From: an uncultured Pelagibacteraceae bacterium
GTDB taxonomy: Bacteria; Pseudomonadota; Alphaproteobacteria; Pelagibacterales; Pelagibacteraceae
Reading direction: 5' to 3'
Assembly (NCBI GenBank): GCA_902555065.1
Contig: CACDQQ010000001.1
Span: 163,474 to 227,473 of the forward strand
DNA length: 64,000 nt
Shown: piece by piece, positions 12,444 through 22,769 of the stretch
How positions within the stretch are numbered: position 1 is the first letter of the stretch
Layout: every line of letters begins with the position of its first letter
Notes under the pieces: model-generated
What the model saw: only the letters and a program-made list of their open reading frames with translations
Database searches by the model: none
What the model was told of the DNA's origin: nothing
Made by a program: the position numbers and the translations under genes

Positions 12444-12520
12444 TGGTGCGCCCGCAAGGAGTCGAACCCTGAACCTCCAGAGCCGAAATCTGGCGCTCTA
12501 TCCAGTTGAGCTACGAACGC
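12444..12520 (-). tRNA. tRNA-Arg (anticodon TCG), CCA encoded
   Basis: Reverse complement GCGTTCGTAGCTCAACTGGATAGAGCGCCAGATTTCGGCTCTGGAGGTTCAGGGTTCGACTCCTTGCGGGCGCACCA folds as a cloverleaf: acceptor GCGTTCG/CGGGCGC, anticodon stem CCAGA/TCTGG, loop TTTCGGC. Confidence 0.95.
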
Positions 12521-12543
12521 ATAATAATTTAATATAATAATTT

Positions 12544-13524
12544 ATGAAAAATTTCATCAATTTTATTATTAAAGAAGACGATAATAACAAGAGAGTAGAC
12601 ACGATATTAGCAAATCATGATAAAAGGTTAAGCAGAACTAGAGTAAAAAATTTAATTCTAGATAGTAAATTAAAAATTAATGAGAAAATTATAAAAGACC
12701 CTTCAATTAAAACAAAATTAAATGACAAAATTGATCTTGAAATTGCTGAACCTAAGAAACAAAGCTTAAAACCTTATAATTTTAAATTAAACATAATTTA
12801 TGAAGATGAAGACTTAATTGTAATTGACAAACCTTCTGGAATTTCAATGCACCCTGGCCCTGGTAATTACGATAATACAATAGTTAACGCTTTAATGAAT
12901 TATAATGGTAAAAATTTATCTGATATTGGAGATGAACTTAGACCTGGTATAGTACATAGAATTGATAAGGATACATCAGGATTAATTGTAATTGCAAAAA
13001 ACAATTTAACCCATGAAAAATTATCAATTCAATTCTCTGAACATTCTATAACTAGAGTTTATCAAACTTTAATATGGGGAAAATTAAGACCTCAAAAAGG
13101 AAAAATTGAAACCTTCATAACTAGAAGTTCGAAAAATAGACAGATGATGGAAGTATCATCAAGTAAAGGTAAAAAGGCGATTACTTACTATGAAACTTTA
13201 GAGCTTTTTGAGAATGATAAAGTTCCAACTTTTAGCTTTATACAATGTGAATTAGAAACTGGGAGAACTCATCAAATAAGAGTTCATATGTCATACAAAG
13301 GTAATAATATTCTTGGTGATAAAAAATATAAAAAGAAATTTAAGAAATTTAAAAATATTGATGAAGATCTTAATAATAAAATTCTAAATCTAGATAGACA
13401 ATTTTTACATGCAAAACAGTTAGGTTTTGAACATCCTAGGACAAAGGAAAGACTAGAATTTTCATCAAATATCCCAAAGGAGTTAAGTGATATCCTAAAA
13501 AAACTAAGAAAATTAGGTAAATAA
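12544..13524 (+). CDS. rluD: RluA/RluD family 23S rRNA pseudouridine synthase
   Basis: S4-like N-terminus plus RPGIVHRIDKDTSGLIVIAKN and ETGRTHQIRVH. Confidence 0.9.
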   Translation: MKNFINFIIKEDDNNKRVDTILANHDKRLSRTRVKNLILDSKLKINEKIIKDPSIKTKLNDKIDLEIAEPKKQSLKPYNFKLNIIYEDEDLIVIDKPSGISMHPGPGNYDNTIVNALMNYNGKNLSDIGDELRPGIVHRIDKDTSGLIVIAKNNLTHEKLSIQFSEHSITRVYQTLIWGKLRPQKGKIETFITRSSKNRQMMEVSSSKGKKAITYYETLELFENDKVPTFSFIQCELETGRTHQIRVHMSYKGNNILGDKKYKKKFKKFKNIDEDLNNKILNLDRQFLHAKQLGFEHPRTKERLEFSSNIPKELSDILKKLRKLGK

Positions 13525-13567
13525 AACAATTGTAAAAAAAAATTTCTCTATTACATAAATACTTCCG

Positions 13568-14458
13568 ATGAATAATAATACGTACAACTTGCCTACGCTT
13601 TCGAATGAAGGTGGCTTAGCAGCTTATCTAGCTCAGATAAAAAAATTCCCTATGCTAGATGCAGAAGAAGAATACATGCTTGCTAAAAATTGGCAAACTA
13701 CAGGAAATGTTAAATCAGCTGAAAAACTTGTTACAAGTCATTTAAGACTAGTTGCTAAAATAGCGATGGGTTACAAAGGCTATGGTTTACCTCTTAATGA
13801 AATGATTTCAGAAGGTAACGTAGGTTTAATGCAAGCTGTTAAAAAATTTGAACCAGAAAAAGGTTTTAGACTTGCAACTTATGCAATGTGGTGGATTAAA
13901 GCTTCTATTCAAGAATATATTCTAAGATCATGGAGCCTAGTAAAAATAGGAACAACAACAGCTCAGAAAAAGCTTTTTTTCAACTTGAAAAAGTTAAAAA
14001 ATCAAATTGCACCTAGGACTGAGGGTGACTTACGTGATGAACACGTTAAAGATATAGCAAACAGATTAGATGTGAGTGAACAAGAAGTAGTATCTATGAA
14101 TAGAAGGCTTTCAGGAAAAGAACAGTCATTAAATGCACCAATTGGAGAAGACGGCGATGAATGGCAAGATTGGGTAGTGGACAATGATATGGATCAAGAA
14201 CTTAAATTTGCCCAAAATGAAGAAATGGAGCAACGAAAAGATCTTCTTCAAGATTCTATTAAAATTTTAAATGAAAGAGAAAAAGAAATCCTTTACTCAA
14301 GAAGATTAACAGACGATCCAATAACTTTAGAGGACTTAAGTAAGAAATTCAAAATAAGCAGAGAAAGAATAAGACAAATTGAAAATAAAGCTTTTGAAAA
14401 ACTTCAAAAACATATGCTGAACTCTGCTAAATCAAAAAATCTATTACCAGCTAATTAA
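13568..14458 (+). CDS. rpoH: RNA polymerase sigma-32 (heat-shock) factor
   Basis: EYILRSWSLVKIGTTTAQKKLFFNLKKLK is RpoH-specific; C-terminal region-4 HTH. Confidence 0.96.
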   Translation: MNNNTYNLPTLSNEGGLAAYLAQIKKFPMLDAEEEYMLAKNWQTTGNVKSAEKLVTSHLRLVAKIAMGYKGYGLPLNEMISEGNVGLMQAVKKFEPEKGFRLATYAMWWIKASIQEYILRSWSLVKIGTTTAQKKLFFNLKKLKNQIAPRTEGDLRDEHVKDIANRLDVSEQEVVSMNRRLSGKEQSLNAPIGEDGDEWQDWVVDNDMDQELKFAQNEEMEQRKDLLQDSIKILNEREKEILYSRRLTDDPITLEDLSKKFKISRERIRQIENKAFEKLQKHMLNSAKSKNLLPAN

Positions 14459-14463
14459 GCTTA

Positions 14464-16230
14464 TTAAAATTCTTTTCTAATATTTGCAGTTAAACTGGTA
14501 TTAAATGCTTCTTTATCATTTCTATAATGATCGACCATTAAACTTATATTTAAACCATCTTCCAACGCAACGCCTATTCCAAGGGTTAGTTTTGCATGTG
14601 ATGTATTTTGATCAGATATTGCATTAGCATAAATAGTTGAAGAATCATTTACATAATAAGCTTCTGATAGTGAATTTATTGTTTTATTTTTACCAATTTC
14701 AAACTGCATTAAAGGAGTAATAAATCCTTGATCTATCTCTAATATATTTGAAAAATTAAATCCAAAAGATAATGACGAACTTTTTATATTTTGATCATTG
14801 TAATTAATTGAATCACCATCACCACTTTCAATATAATCGTCTAATATAGTATAACCCAAATCTATCCTAGAATAGTAATTTAAGTTTTTATTTTCTTTTT
14901 GCTCTAATGGTTCGAACAAGTAAGTGAAGCTTCCAAATAATTGTTTTCCATCTCTTAGGCCTTTATTATTTCCTCCAGATACTTTTCTATTGATATCGAT
15001 TTCTGTTTCTCCAAATCCAATGGCAGCCTCGAAATATCGATTTTCAAAAAATTGGTTGCTTCCATAGATTAATAAAGATTTTGCTGTTGCATCCATATGT
15101 GCATCATTACTTCCAATTTGGGTTTCTTGTTCAGATTGATTTAATGCTAAACCTATAGTTTTTAGATCAGTAATTTTTTTATCAAATCCTACCGTAAAAC
15201 CCTTGGTGCTAAGATCCTGACCTAAGTCTTTACCTTTGTTGTTTATTCTACCAAAAGAAAGGTTGCCTTCACTCCAAAAAGCAAATTTTCTCTCCTTTTT
15301 TTCATATTTTATTAAGTTAGTTGTTAAAGCATCAACTATTTTGTTTGCGTATGGGTCATTAAAATTTAATGCTATTTTATTTCTTGAAGTGTTACTATTT
15401 TGAATTGGTCTTATAAAATTTAAGCGGCTATTTACTCTATTTAATGACTGAGTCATTGACTGAATTGAGGCTGTTGTTTGATTTTTTAATAAAGTTTTTA
15501 CAGTATCGTCAAAAATTTGACCTTTTGCGGTAGTAAAATTTAAAGTTGTTGTGTTTGAAATACCAGCATAAGAGTTTCCAACTGCATCATCAAATGCGGT
15601 TGAATCTATTTTTACATGATAGGATGTATCATTTTCTAAGTCAGATGATGGATTAATAGTAATTTCAGTTGTTCCACTTCCAGATAATAATGATCCTGTT
15701 ACATCAATCTCTATCGCTTCGCCTGTTGATGTATTTATTATATCAATATTTCCACTTTCGGCATCTACAGCTTCATTAAATGTAAGAACTATATTTGATG
15801 ATACACTAACATTAGATGCTTCGTCAGATGGCGAAGAAGATGTTAAAGTAGGATTATTATTATCAACTGTTTTAAAATTTAATTCTGTTTTACTTGAAAT
15901 ACCATCAAAATTATTAAATGCTGCACTATCTACTAGGATATAATATTCAGTATCCTCATCTAAATTTGATGATAAAGAAAATGTAGCTGTAACTGTTGCT
16001 GGAGTGGACAAACTCATAGCTAAAAACATTCCATTAGTTGAAAAAATTTCAACAGTGCTGTCATCTGATGTTTTTTTTAAAATTACATTTCCGTTATTTG
16101 CTGATACAGACCCTGATGCTAGCCACACAAGATCTATTCCAGTATTCACTGCAATCTGTGTTGCATTATCTGCAGGAGTAGTTGATGATAAATCAACAGC
16201 GTGTACATGATTAGGATTGATTAAAATAAC
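14464..16230 (-). CDS. Outer-membrane autotransporter with Ig-like (BIg_5-type) repeats and C-terminal beta-barrel; 5' end apparently frameshifted at a poly-T tract
   Basis: Repeated SPSDEASNVSVSSNIVLTFNEAVD modules and a C-terminal barrel ending NIRKEF. The in-frame upstream translation VILINPNHVHAVDLSSTTPADNATQIAV extends beyond the ORF-track GTG start at 16149. Confidence 0.8.
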   Translation of the reverse strand, partial: VILINPNHVHAVDLSSTTPADNATQIAVNTGIDLVWLASGSVSANNGNVILKKTSDDSTVEIFSTNGMFLAMSLSTPATVTATFSLSSNLDEDTEYYILVDSAAFNNFDGISSKTELNFKTVDNNNPTLTSSSPSDEASNVSVSSNIVLTFNEAVDAESGNIDIINTSTGEAIEIDVTGSLLSGSGTTEITINPSSDLENDTSYHVKIDSTAFDDAVGNSYAGISNTTTLNFTTAKGQIFDDTVKTLLKNQTTASIQSMTQSLNRVNSRLNFIRPIQNSNTSRNKIALNFNDPYANKIVDALTTNLIKYEKKERKFAFWSEGNLSFGRINNKGKDLGQDLSTKGFTVGFDKKITDLKTIGLALNQSEQETQIGSNDAHMDATAKSLLIYGSNQFFENRYFEAAIGFGETEIDINRKVSGGNNKGLRDGKQLFGSFTYLFEPLEQKENKNLNYYSRIDLGYTILDDYIESGDGDSINYNDQNIKSSSLSFGFNFSNILEIDQGFITPLMQFEIGKNKTINSLSEAYYVNDSSTIYANAISDQNTSHAKLTLGIGVALEDGLNISLMVDHYRNDKEAFNTSLTANIRKEF

Positions 16231-16243
16231 AAAAAAAAAAAAA
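16231..16243. repeat. 13-nt A homopolymer (T on the coding strand) in the autotransporter signal-peptide region
   Basis: Direct count: C at 16230, A at 16231-16243, T at 16244. Confidence 0.9.
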
Positions 16244-16319
16244 TAAATATGTGAGTATATTTATTATTCATATTGGCAATATATGCCGAATTTTATTATT
16301 AATTAAATTAATTTTAATA

Positions 16320-17609
16320 TTAATTAAATGGATCTATTAAAAGGATAGTATCTTCTCTTTCTGGACTAGTTGAAATACTGGATATTTTTGTCTCAATGAA
16401 CTCTTCAATAGCTTTTACATAAATCTTTGCATTATTAGGTAAATTATCAAATTTTTTAATACCTTGGGTTTTAGATTTCCAACCCTTGAATGTTTTGTAA
16501 ACTGGTTTTACATTTAATTGATCCTCGACAGCAGCGGGGAAATAATCTATTTTGTTTCCATTTAATTCATAAGCAACACATAGATTTATTTCATCAAGTT
16601 CATCTAATACATCTAATTTAGTTAACGCTATTCCATCAATGCCTGAGATTTTTATTGTTTGTCTTACTAAAACTCCATCAAACCATCCACATCTTCTTTT
16701 TCTACTAGTTACAGTTCCAAATTCATGTCCCTTTTCACCTAAATAATTACCAATATTATCTGTTAGTTCTGTTGGAAAAGGTCCTTCACCAACCCTTGTT
16801 GTGTATGCCTTTGTAATTCCTAATACATAATTTATTGAGTTTGGACCACACCCAGATCCTGTTGCTGCTGAAGCTGCTACTGTATTAGATGAGGTTACAT
16901 ATGGATATGTTCCGTGATCAACATCAAGTAATATTCCCTGGGCACCTTCAAACAATATTTTTTTATTTTCTGATTTAAATTGATCTATTTTTCTCCAAAC
17001 AGGTGCTGAATATTTTAAAATATTTGAGGCTATTTTTAACAAATCTTCGACCAATTTGTCTTTTTCAAATATTGGTTTGCCCAATCCTTTTCTAATAGCA
17101 TTATGATGTTCAAGCACTAGGGATAATCGATTTTCTAGATTTTTTTTTGAAGCAAGGTCCATTACTCTAATAGATCTTCTTCCTACTTTATCTTCATATG
17201 CTGGACCAATACCTCTTCTAGTAGTTCCAATTTTTGATTTACCGGCAGAGTCTTCTCTTATTTCATCCATCTCTCTATGAAATGGTAAAATTAATGTGGC
17301 AGCCTCTGATAATATGAGATTATTTTCATTAATTTCCACACCTTTAGATTTAGCTTCATCAATTTCATCTAAAAGTGCCCAAGGATCTATTACAACTCCA
17401 TTTCCTATAATAGAAACTTTATTTTTTCTAACAATTCCAGAAGGTAATAATCTTAATTTATAAGTAACGCCATCTATAACTAAGGTGTGACCAGCATTAT
17501 GTCCTCCTTGGAATCTAATAACAACGTCTGCTTCACTGGATAGCCAATCAACTATTTTGCCTTTTCCTTCATCTCCCCATTGAGATCCAACAACTACTAC
17601 ATTATTCAT
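16320..17609 (-). CDS. purA: Adenylosuccinate synthetase
   Basis: [19 protein letters not shown] and [15 protein letters not shown]. Confidence 0.97.
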   Translation of the reverse strand: MNNVVVVGSQWGDEGKGKIVDWLSSEADVVIRFQGGHNAGHTLVIDGVTYKLRLLPSGIVRKNKVSIIGNGVVIDPWALLDEIDEAKSKGVEINENNLILSEAATLILPFHREMDEIREDSAGKSKIGTTRRGIGPAYEDKVGRRSIRVMDLASKKNLENRLSLVLEHHNAIRKGLGKPIFEKDKLVEDLLKIASNILKYSAPVWRKIDQFKSENKKILFEGAQGILLDVDHGTYPYVTSSNTVAASAATGSGCGPNSINYVLGITKAYTTRVGEGPFPTELTDNIGNYLGEKGHEFGTVTSRKRRCGWFDGVLVRQTIKISGIDGIALTKLDVLDELDEINLCVAYELNGNKIDYFPAAVEDQLNVKPVYKTFKGWKSKTQGIKKFDNLPNNAKIYVKAIEEFIETKISSISTSPEREDTILLIDPFN

Positions 17610-18418
17610 CTAAATTTCTCTTCTATAATAAAACTATTTAAATGGTTAATTGGTCCATTTCCTTTTCCAAAGTTAGGCCTTGTCCTTATGGCATTGTTTA
17701 CATATCTAATACCTAACTCACAAGATTTCTTTAGAGTTTTTCCACATCCATAATAAGTTGCAATTGCACTTGATAATGTACAACCAGTTCCATGAGTATT
17801 TTTTGTATTAATTCTTTTATTAATAAATATTACAGTTTCTTTTTTATTTACAAAAATATCTTTCAAAGTTTTAGAACTTAAATGACCACCTTTAATTAAA
17901 ACATTTTTAGAACCTAAATCTAATAATATTTTAGCAGCATTTTTCATATCCAAAATAGATTTAATTTTTAATTTAGTTAATATTTCTGCTTCAGGAATAT
18001 TTGGTGTTATTAAATCAACTTTTTTTATTAGTTTTTTTTTCAAAACTAAAATGGCTTTATTATCAATAAGCTTTGTTCCACCTTTGGCTACCATGACAGG
18101 ATCTAATATTATTTTTTTTAAATTTGATTTTTTTATCGATTTTAATACTGAGTCTATAACTTTAGCAGAATGTAGCATTCCTATCTTAACTGAATCTGGC
18201 TTAATATCTTTTGACGTAAATTCAATTTGATTAGAAATTTCTTTACTAGGTATTGGTATTATTGACTTAACACCTGTTGTATTTTGGGATGTTACTGCTG
18301 TGATTGCTGTCATCGCAAAAGAACCAAGAGAAGTAACTGATTTAATATCTGCCTGAATTCCAGCTCCTCCAGAAGAATCTGAACCAGCGATTATTAATAT
18401 TTTAGATTTGATTTTCAC
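17606..18418 (-). CDS. thiD: Hydroxymethylpyrimidine/phosphomethylpyrimidine kinase
   Basis: [19 protein letters not shown] and [16 protein letters not shown]. Confidence 0.93.
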   Translation of the reverse strand: MKIKSKILIIAGSDSSGGAGIQADIKSVTSLGSFAMTAITAVTSQNTTGVKSIIPIPSKEISNQIEFTSKDIKPDSVKIGMLHSAKVIDSVLKSIKKSNLKKIILDPVMVAKGGTKLIDNKAILVLKKKLIKKVDLITPNIPEAEILTKLKIKSILDMKNAAKILLDLGSKNVLIKGGHLSSKTLKDIFVNKKETVIFINKRINTKNTHGTGCTLSSAIATYYGCGKTLKKSCELGIRYVNNAIRTRPNFGKGNGPINHLNSFIIEEKFR

Positions 18419-19750
18419 TTATTGAATAGATTTTTTAATTATATTTACACACAGTTTATTTATACTTGGATCCTCTGACTCACTCATAATTCTTATTTTT
18501 GGTTCAGTACCAGATTTTCTAACTAATATTCTACCTTTATTTTTAATTATTTTATTTGCTTGGTTAATAGCTTTTTTACATTTAAGTGTATTAATAATTG
18601 ATTTATCTTTAACTTCTATATTTTCTAATATTTGAGGTGTAGGTTTGAACTTATTAAAAAGTTCACTTGCCTTCTTTCTTTTTCTTAAAGAAAAAAGGAT
18701 TTCCAAGGCAACTAATAATCCATCTCCTGTGGTTGCAAACTTCCCAAGAATTATATGACCAGATTGCTCACCACCCAAATTAAATTTATTTATTTTCATT
18801 TTTTCTTTTACGTATCTATCTCCTACATCTGATCTTAAAAATTTAATTCCAATATTTTTAAAAAAATTTTCTAAGCCATAATTTGACATTAATGTACCAA
18901 CAACGCCTCCCTTTAAAATCTTTTTTCTTTTCCATCTCTCACCCAACATTGCAATGATTTTATCTCCATCAATAATTTTCCCTTTTTCATCACAGACAAT
19001 TATTCTGTCTGCATCACCATCTAACGAAATGCCTATATGTGCTTTATTTTTTTTTGTCATTTGACAGATTTTACTTGGATAAGTTGACCCTGATTTAAGA
19101 TTTATATTTAATCCATTTGGAGAAATGCCGGTACTATATACTTTAGCACCTAGCGATTTAAATAATTCTGGACCAGCTTTATAACTGGCTCCGTTAGCAC
19201 AATCTAAAGCAATTTTGATCCCTTTTAAACTAAAAGAAGATGGGAAATTTTGTTTTAATATTTTAATATAACTTTCATTAGCATCTTCTAATCTTTTAAC
19301 TCTGCCTAACTCAATTGGTTTTGAAAGATTTTTAGTTATCTTTGAATCAATTAACTTTTCAATTTTTTTTTCGATTTTGTCTGAAAGTTTAAGTCCATCA
19401 GGTCCAAATAGTTTTAATCCATTATCGTGATAAGGATTATGTGATGCTGTAATCATTATACCCATATTTGCTCTCATTTTTTTTGTTAGCATTGCTAAAC
19501 CATTTGTCGGTAGCGGCCCTAAGGTATAGATATGCATTCCTGCTGATGCCAATCCAGACACTAACGCTGGTTCAAGAGTATAACCTGATAATCTAGTGTC
19601 TTTTGCAATAATTGCTGTTTGTTTATTTTTTTTTAAATTTTTAAAATATGTTCCAGCAGCTAATCCAAATTTAAAAAACATTTCTCCATTTATTTTAGAT
19701 CCATTAACTTTTCCTCTAATTCCATCTGTACCAAAATATTTTTTAATCAT
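18419..19750 (-). CDS. glmM: Phosphoglucosamine mutase
   Basis: KYFGTDGIRGKVN, ITASHNPYHDNGLK and SLDGDADRIIVCD. Confidence 0.95.
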   Translation of the reverse strand: MIKKYFGTDGIRGKVNGSKINGEMFFKFGLAAGTYFKNLKKNKQTAIIAKDTRLSGYTLEPALVSGLASAGMHIYTLGPLPTNGLAMLTKKMRANMGIMITASHNPYHDNGLKLFGPDGLKLSDKIEKKIEKLIDSKITKNLSKPIELGRVKRLEDANESYIKILKQNFPSSFSLKGIKIALDCANGASYKAGPELFKSLGAKVYSTGISPNGLNINLKSGSTYPSKICQMTKKNKAHIGISLDGDADRIIVCDEKGKIIDGDKIIAMLGERWKRKKILKGGVVGTLMSNYGLENFFKNIGIKFLRSDVGDRYVKEKMKINKFNLGGEQSGHIILGKFATTGDGLLVALEILFSLRKRKKASELFNKFKPTPQILENIEVKDKSIINTLKCKKAINQANKIIKNKGRILVRKSGTEPKIRIMSESEDPSINKLCVNIIKKSIQ

Positions 19751-19752
19751 TT

Positions 19753-20802
19753 TTATTTTTGTAATTCTCTAAAGACTTTAAATGCCTGATTAATTTCTTG
19801 TACATCGTGAACCCTAAGAATTTGAACTCCTTGAAGATATGCTTGAATGCATGAAGATATGGTTCCACCAATTCTATTTTTAGTGTCATTTTCTTTTGAA
19901 ATATCCTTAATAAATCTTTTTCTAGACAAGCCCAACATTATAGGAAGACCTAATGAATGAAAAATAGAAATATTCTTAATCAGAGTAATATTATGTTTCA
20001 AATTTTTTCCAAACCCAATGCCAGGGTCTAATATAATATTATTATGTTTAATACCTTGTTTTCTTAGATATTTTAATTTTGTTTCAAAGAAGTCGTAGAT
20101 ATCAAGTAGTACATTTTTATATGTAGGCTTAATTTGCATATTCTTTGGTGTTCCTCTCATATGATGAATAACAAAAGGTTTTTTTGTTTTTTTTAAAAAG
20201 TCAATAGTTTCTGGGTCATAAGTTAGACCAGATACATCATTTATGAGATCTATATTTATTTTAGAAGCTTTCTTCATTACAAAACTTTTTCTAGTATCTA
20301 ATGAAATAAAACTTTTTTTATTTTTTAAATTTTTTAAAATAAACTTAACTCTGTTCCACTCTTTATCAGGTTTAATATCATTTGCACCTGGTCTTGTAGA
20401 CTCTCCACCCACATCTATTATTTTTGCACCACTTAATAATAAATTATCCACATGTTTTTTTGCAAAATTATTTTTATTATATTTACCACCATCAGAAAAA
20501 CTATCTGGAGTTAAATTAATTATACCCATTAAAATTGGGGTATCGGATAAATTTAATTTTTTAAAAATTTTTTTTTTTTTTATATTTTTTAAATCTCTTT
20601 TAACTATATTTTTTATTTTATTTGGAAGTTTATTAATATCTTTGAGATTAATTATTCTACTTTTTTTTCTCTCTATAATTTCTATTTTATCAAATGAGAT
20701 AGAATTATAACCATTAAGAGGAATAGATTGTTTTTTTTTAATGTATGTTTTTGATGCTGTTCCGTAGTAAAAATTACACGCTCTAGTGTAATATTTATTC
20801 AT
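19753..20802 (-). CDS. folP: Dihydropteroate synthase with N-terminal extension
   Basis: MGIINLTPDSFSDGG, IDVGGESTRPGA and LDPGIGFGKN. Confidence 0.93.
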   Translation of the reverse strand: MNKYYTRACNFYYGTASKTYIKKKQSIPLNGYNSISFDKIEIIERKKSRIINLKDINKLPNKIKNIVKRDLKNIKKKKIFKKLNLSDTPILMGIINLTPDSFSDGGKYNKNNFAKKHVDNLLLSGAKIIDVGGESTRPGANDIKPDKEWNRVKFILKNLKNKKSFISLDTRKSFVMKKASKINIDLINDVSGLTYDPETIDFLKKTKKPFVIHHMRGTPKNMQIKPTYKNVLLDIYDFFETKLKYLRKQGIKHNNIILDPGIGFGKNLKHNITLIKNISIFHSLGLPIMLGLSRKRFIKDISKENDTKNRIGGTISSCIQAYLQGVQILRVHDVQEINQAFKVFRELQK

Positions 20803-20808
20803 TAGTGC

Positions 20809-22701
20809 TTAATGCACTATCTTGGGTTTTAAGCCCATTGAACCAAGTGCTGAGCTTTGATCATCATCTTCAACTTTAAGATCTTCTTTATTTTTAGGAT
20901 ATATATTTTTATTAATTAAATCTTCAATTTCTGCACCTGTCAAAGTTTCATAGGTAAGTAAAGCTTTTGCTAATTTATGAAGATCATCAATCTTTTCAGT
21001 CAATACTTTTCTTGCCCTCTCATATCCCATATCAACAAATTTTCTAATTTCGTTATCCACTTTTCTTGCTGTCTCCTCTGACATATTTTGCTGTCTAGCA
21101 ACAGATCTTCCCAAAAAGACTTCTTCTTCGTTTTCTCCGTAAGCAACTGGTCCCATTTCTTTACTTAACCCAGCTCTCATAACCATAGCCCTTGCTCTTT
21201 TAGTTGCCTGTTCAATATCGCTTGCTGCACCTGTAGTTACTTTATCATCACCAAAAATTATTTCTTCAGCAACTCTTCCTCCCATTGCAATAGCCATTTG
21301 TGCATGAAGTTGCTCTCTTGTTTGAGAAACTTCATCTCTTTCAGGTAATTGCATTACCATTCCTAGAGCTCTACCTCTTGGTATTATTGTTGCTTTATGT
21401 ATTGGATAAGCAGCTTTTTCATTTATTGTTACAATTGCATGTCCAGCTTCATGATAAGCCGTTAATTTTTTCTCTTCTTCTGACATTACCATAGATCTTC
21501 TTTCTGATCCCATCATTACTTTATCTTTAGCTTCTTCAAATTCTTGGTACGTTACAATTCTTTTATTCTTTCTTGCAGCTAGTAATGCAGCCTCGTTAAC
21601 AAGATTTGCTAAATCTGCACCAGAAAATCCAGGTGTTCCCCTTGCAACTGTCCTTAAATTGACATCAGGTGCCATTGATATTTTTTTTGCGTGAACTTTT
21701 AAAATTTTTTCTCTACCAATTAGATCTGGATTAGAAACTACAACTTGTCTATCAAATCTTCCAGGTCTTAATAAGGCAGGGTCTAATACATCAGGTCTAT
21801 TAGTTGCAGCAATAATAATTACGCCTTCATTAGTATCAAATCCATCCATCTCAACTAATAACTGATTAAGTGTTTGCTCTCTTTCATCATTTCCTCCACC
21901 AAGACCTGCTCCTCTGCTTCTTCCTACAGCATCAATCTCGTCTATAAATATTATACATGGAGAATGTTTTTTACCTTGCTCAAACATATCTCTTACTCTT
22001 GAAGCTCCAACACCGACAAACATTTCAACAAAGTCAGATCCAGAAATTGTAAAGAATGGTACACCAGCTTCACCAGCTATTGCTCTTGCTAATAATGTTT
22101 TACCAGTACCTGGGGGGCCCACTAATAAACATCCTCTTGGTATCTTGCCGCCTAATCTACTAAACTTTCTTGGATCTTTTAAAAATTCTACTACTTCCTC
22201 TACTTCTTCTTTGGCTTCCTCAACGCCAGCAACGTCATTAAATGTAACTTTGCCTTTTACCTCATTCATCATCTTTGCCTTAGATCTTCCGAAGCCCATT
22301 GCCCCACCTTTTCCTCCTTGCATTTGTCTCATAAAGAAAATCCAAACTGCAATTAATAAAAGCATTGGGAACCATGAAAGAAGTATTCCTAATAATGAGG
22401 GCATTTTTTCCTCTAAAGGACTAGCAGAAATGCTAACACCTTTATCACTTAACTTTTGAATTAAGTTCGGGTCCTCTGGTGCATAAGTTGTGAATTGATT
22501 TCCATTTGACAATAAACCTTTAATATTTTTTCCTTGTATCTCGACTTTAACTACTCTTCCATTATCAACTTCAGTTAAGAATTCTGAGAAGATAATTTTA
22601 TTTTTTTGAGAAATAGAACTCTGCGGGTTTTTAAACATATTGTAAAGACCAATTGTCAAAATTACAATTATTCCCCACATTGCTAAGTTTTTAAAATTCA
22701 T
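20809..22701 (-). CDS. ftsH: ATP-dependent zinc metalloprotease FtsH
   Basis: Walker [12 protein letters not shown] region, HEAGH zinc site. Confidence 0.98.
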   Translation of the reverse strand: MNFKNLAMWGIIVILTIGLYNMFKNPQSSISQKNKIIFSEFLTEVDNGRVVKVEIQGKNIKGLLSNGNQFTTYAPEDPNLIQKLSDKGVSISASPLEEKMPSLLGILLSWFPMLLLIAVWIFFMRQMQGGKGGAMGFGRSKAKMMNEVKGKVTFNDVAGVEEAKEEVEEVVEFLKDPRKFSRLGGKIPRGCLLVGPPGTGKTLLARAIAGEAGVPFFTISGSDFVEMFVGVGASRVRDMFEQGKKHSPCIIFIDEIDAVGRSRGAGLGGGNDEREQTLNQLLVEMDGFDTNEGVIIIAATNRPDVLDPALLRPGRFDRQVVVSNPDLIGREKILKVHAKKISMAPDVNLRTVARGTPGFSGADLANLVNEAALLAARKNKRIVTYQEFEEAKDKVMMGSERRSMVMSEEEKKLTAYHEAGHAIVTINEKAAYPIHKATIIPRGRALGMVMQLPERDEVSQTREQLHAQMAIAMGGRVAEEIIFGDDKVTTGAASDIEQATKRARAMVMRAGLSKEMGPVAYGENEEEVFLGRSVARQQNMSEETARKVDNEIRKFVDMGYERARKVLTEKIDDLHKLAKALLTYETLTGAEIEDLINKNIYPKNKEDLKVEDDDQSSALGSMGLKPKIVH

Positions 22702-22769
22702 AGAACACTAAATTAAGAATTATTAATAAATTAACAAGTGTCATTTTGATCATTTAACAAAAAAAAATA

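Noticed and set aside
12337-12537. 66-aa + strand ORF ending PARSRTLNLQSRNLALYPVELRTHNNLI
   Set aside because: It is the antisense translation of tRNA-Arg, a common spurious ORF pattern, overlapping the permease gene out of frame.
16255-16320. AT-rich palindromes and a TTGGCA-ATATA-TGCC dyad before the autotransporter
   Set aside because: Short arms in very AT-rich sequence; not distinguishable from chance by eye.
20243-20710. 155-aa + strand ORF antisense to folP
   Set aside because: Hydrophobic antisense of Lys/Ile/Asn-rich codons; folP on the other strand has clear family motifs.
19753-20802. N-terminal ~90-aa extension on dihydropteroate synthase as a novel domain
   Set aside because: From memory similar extensions occur on alphaproteobacterial FolP, so it is probably ordinary.
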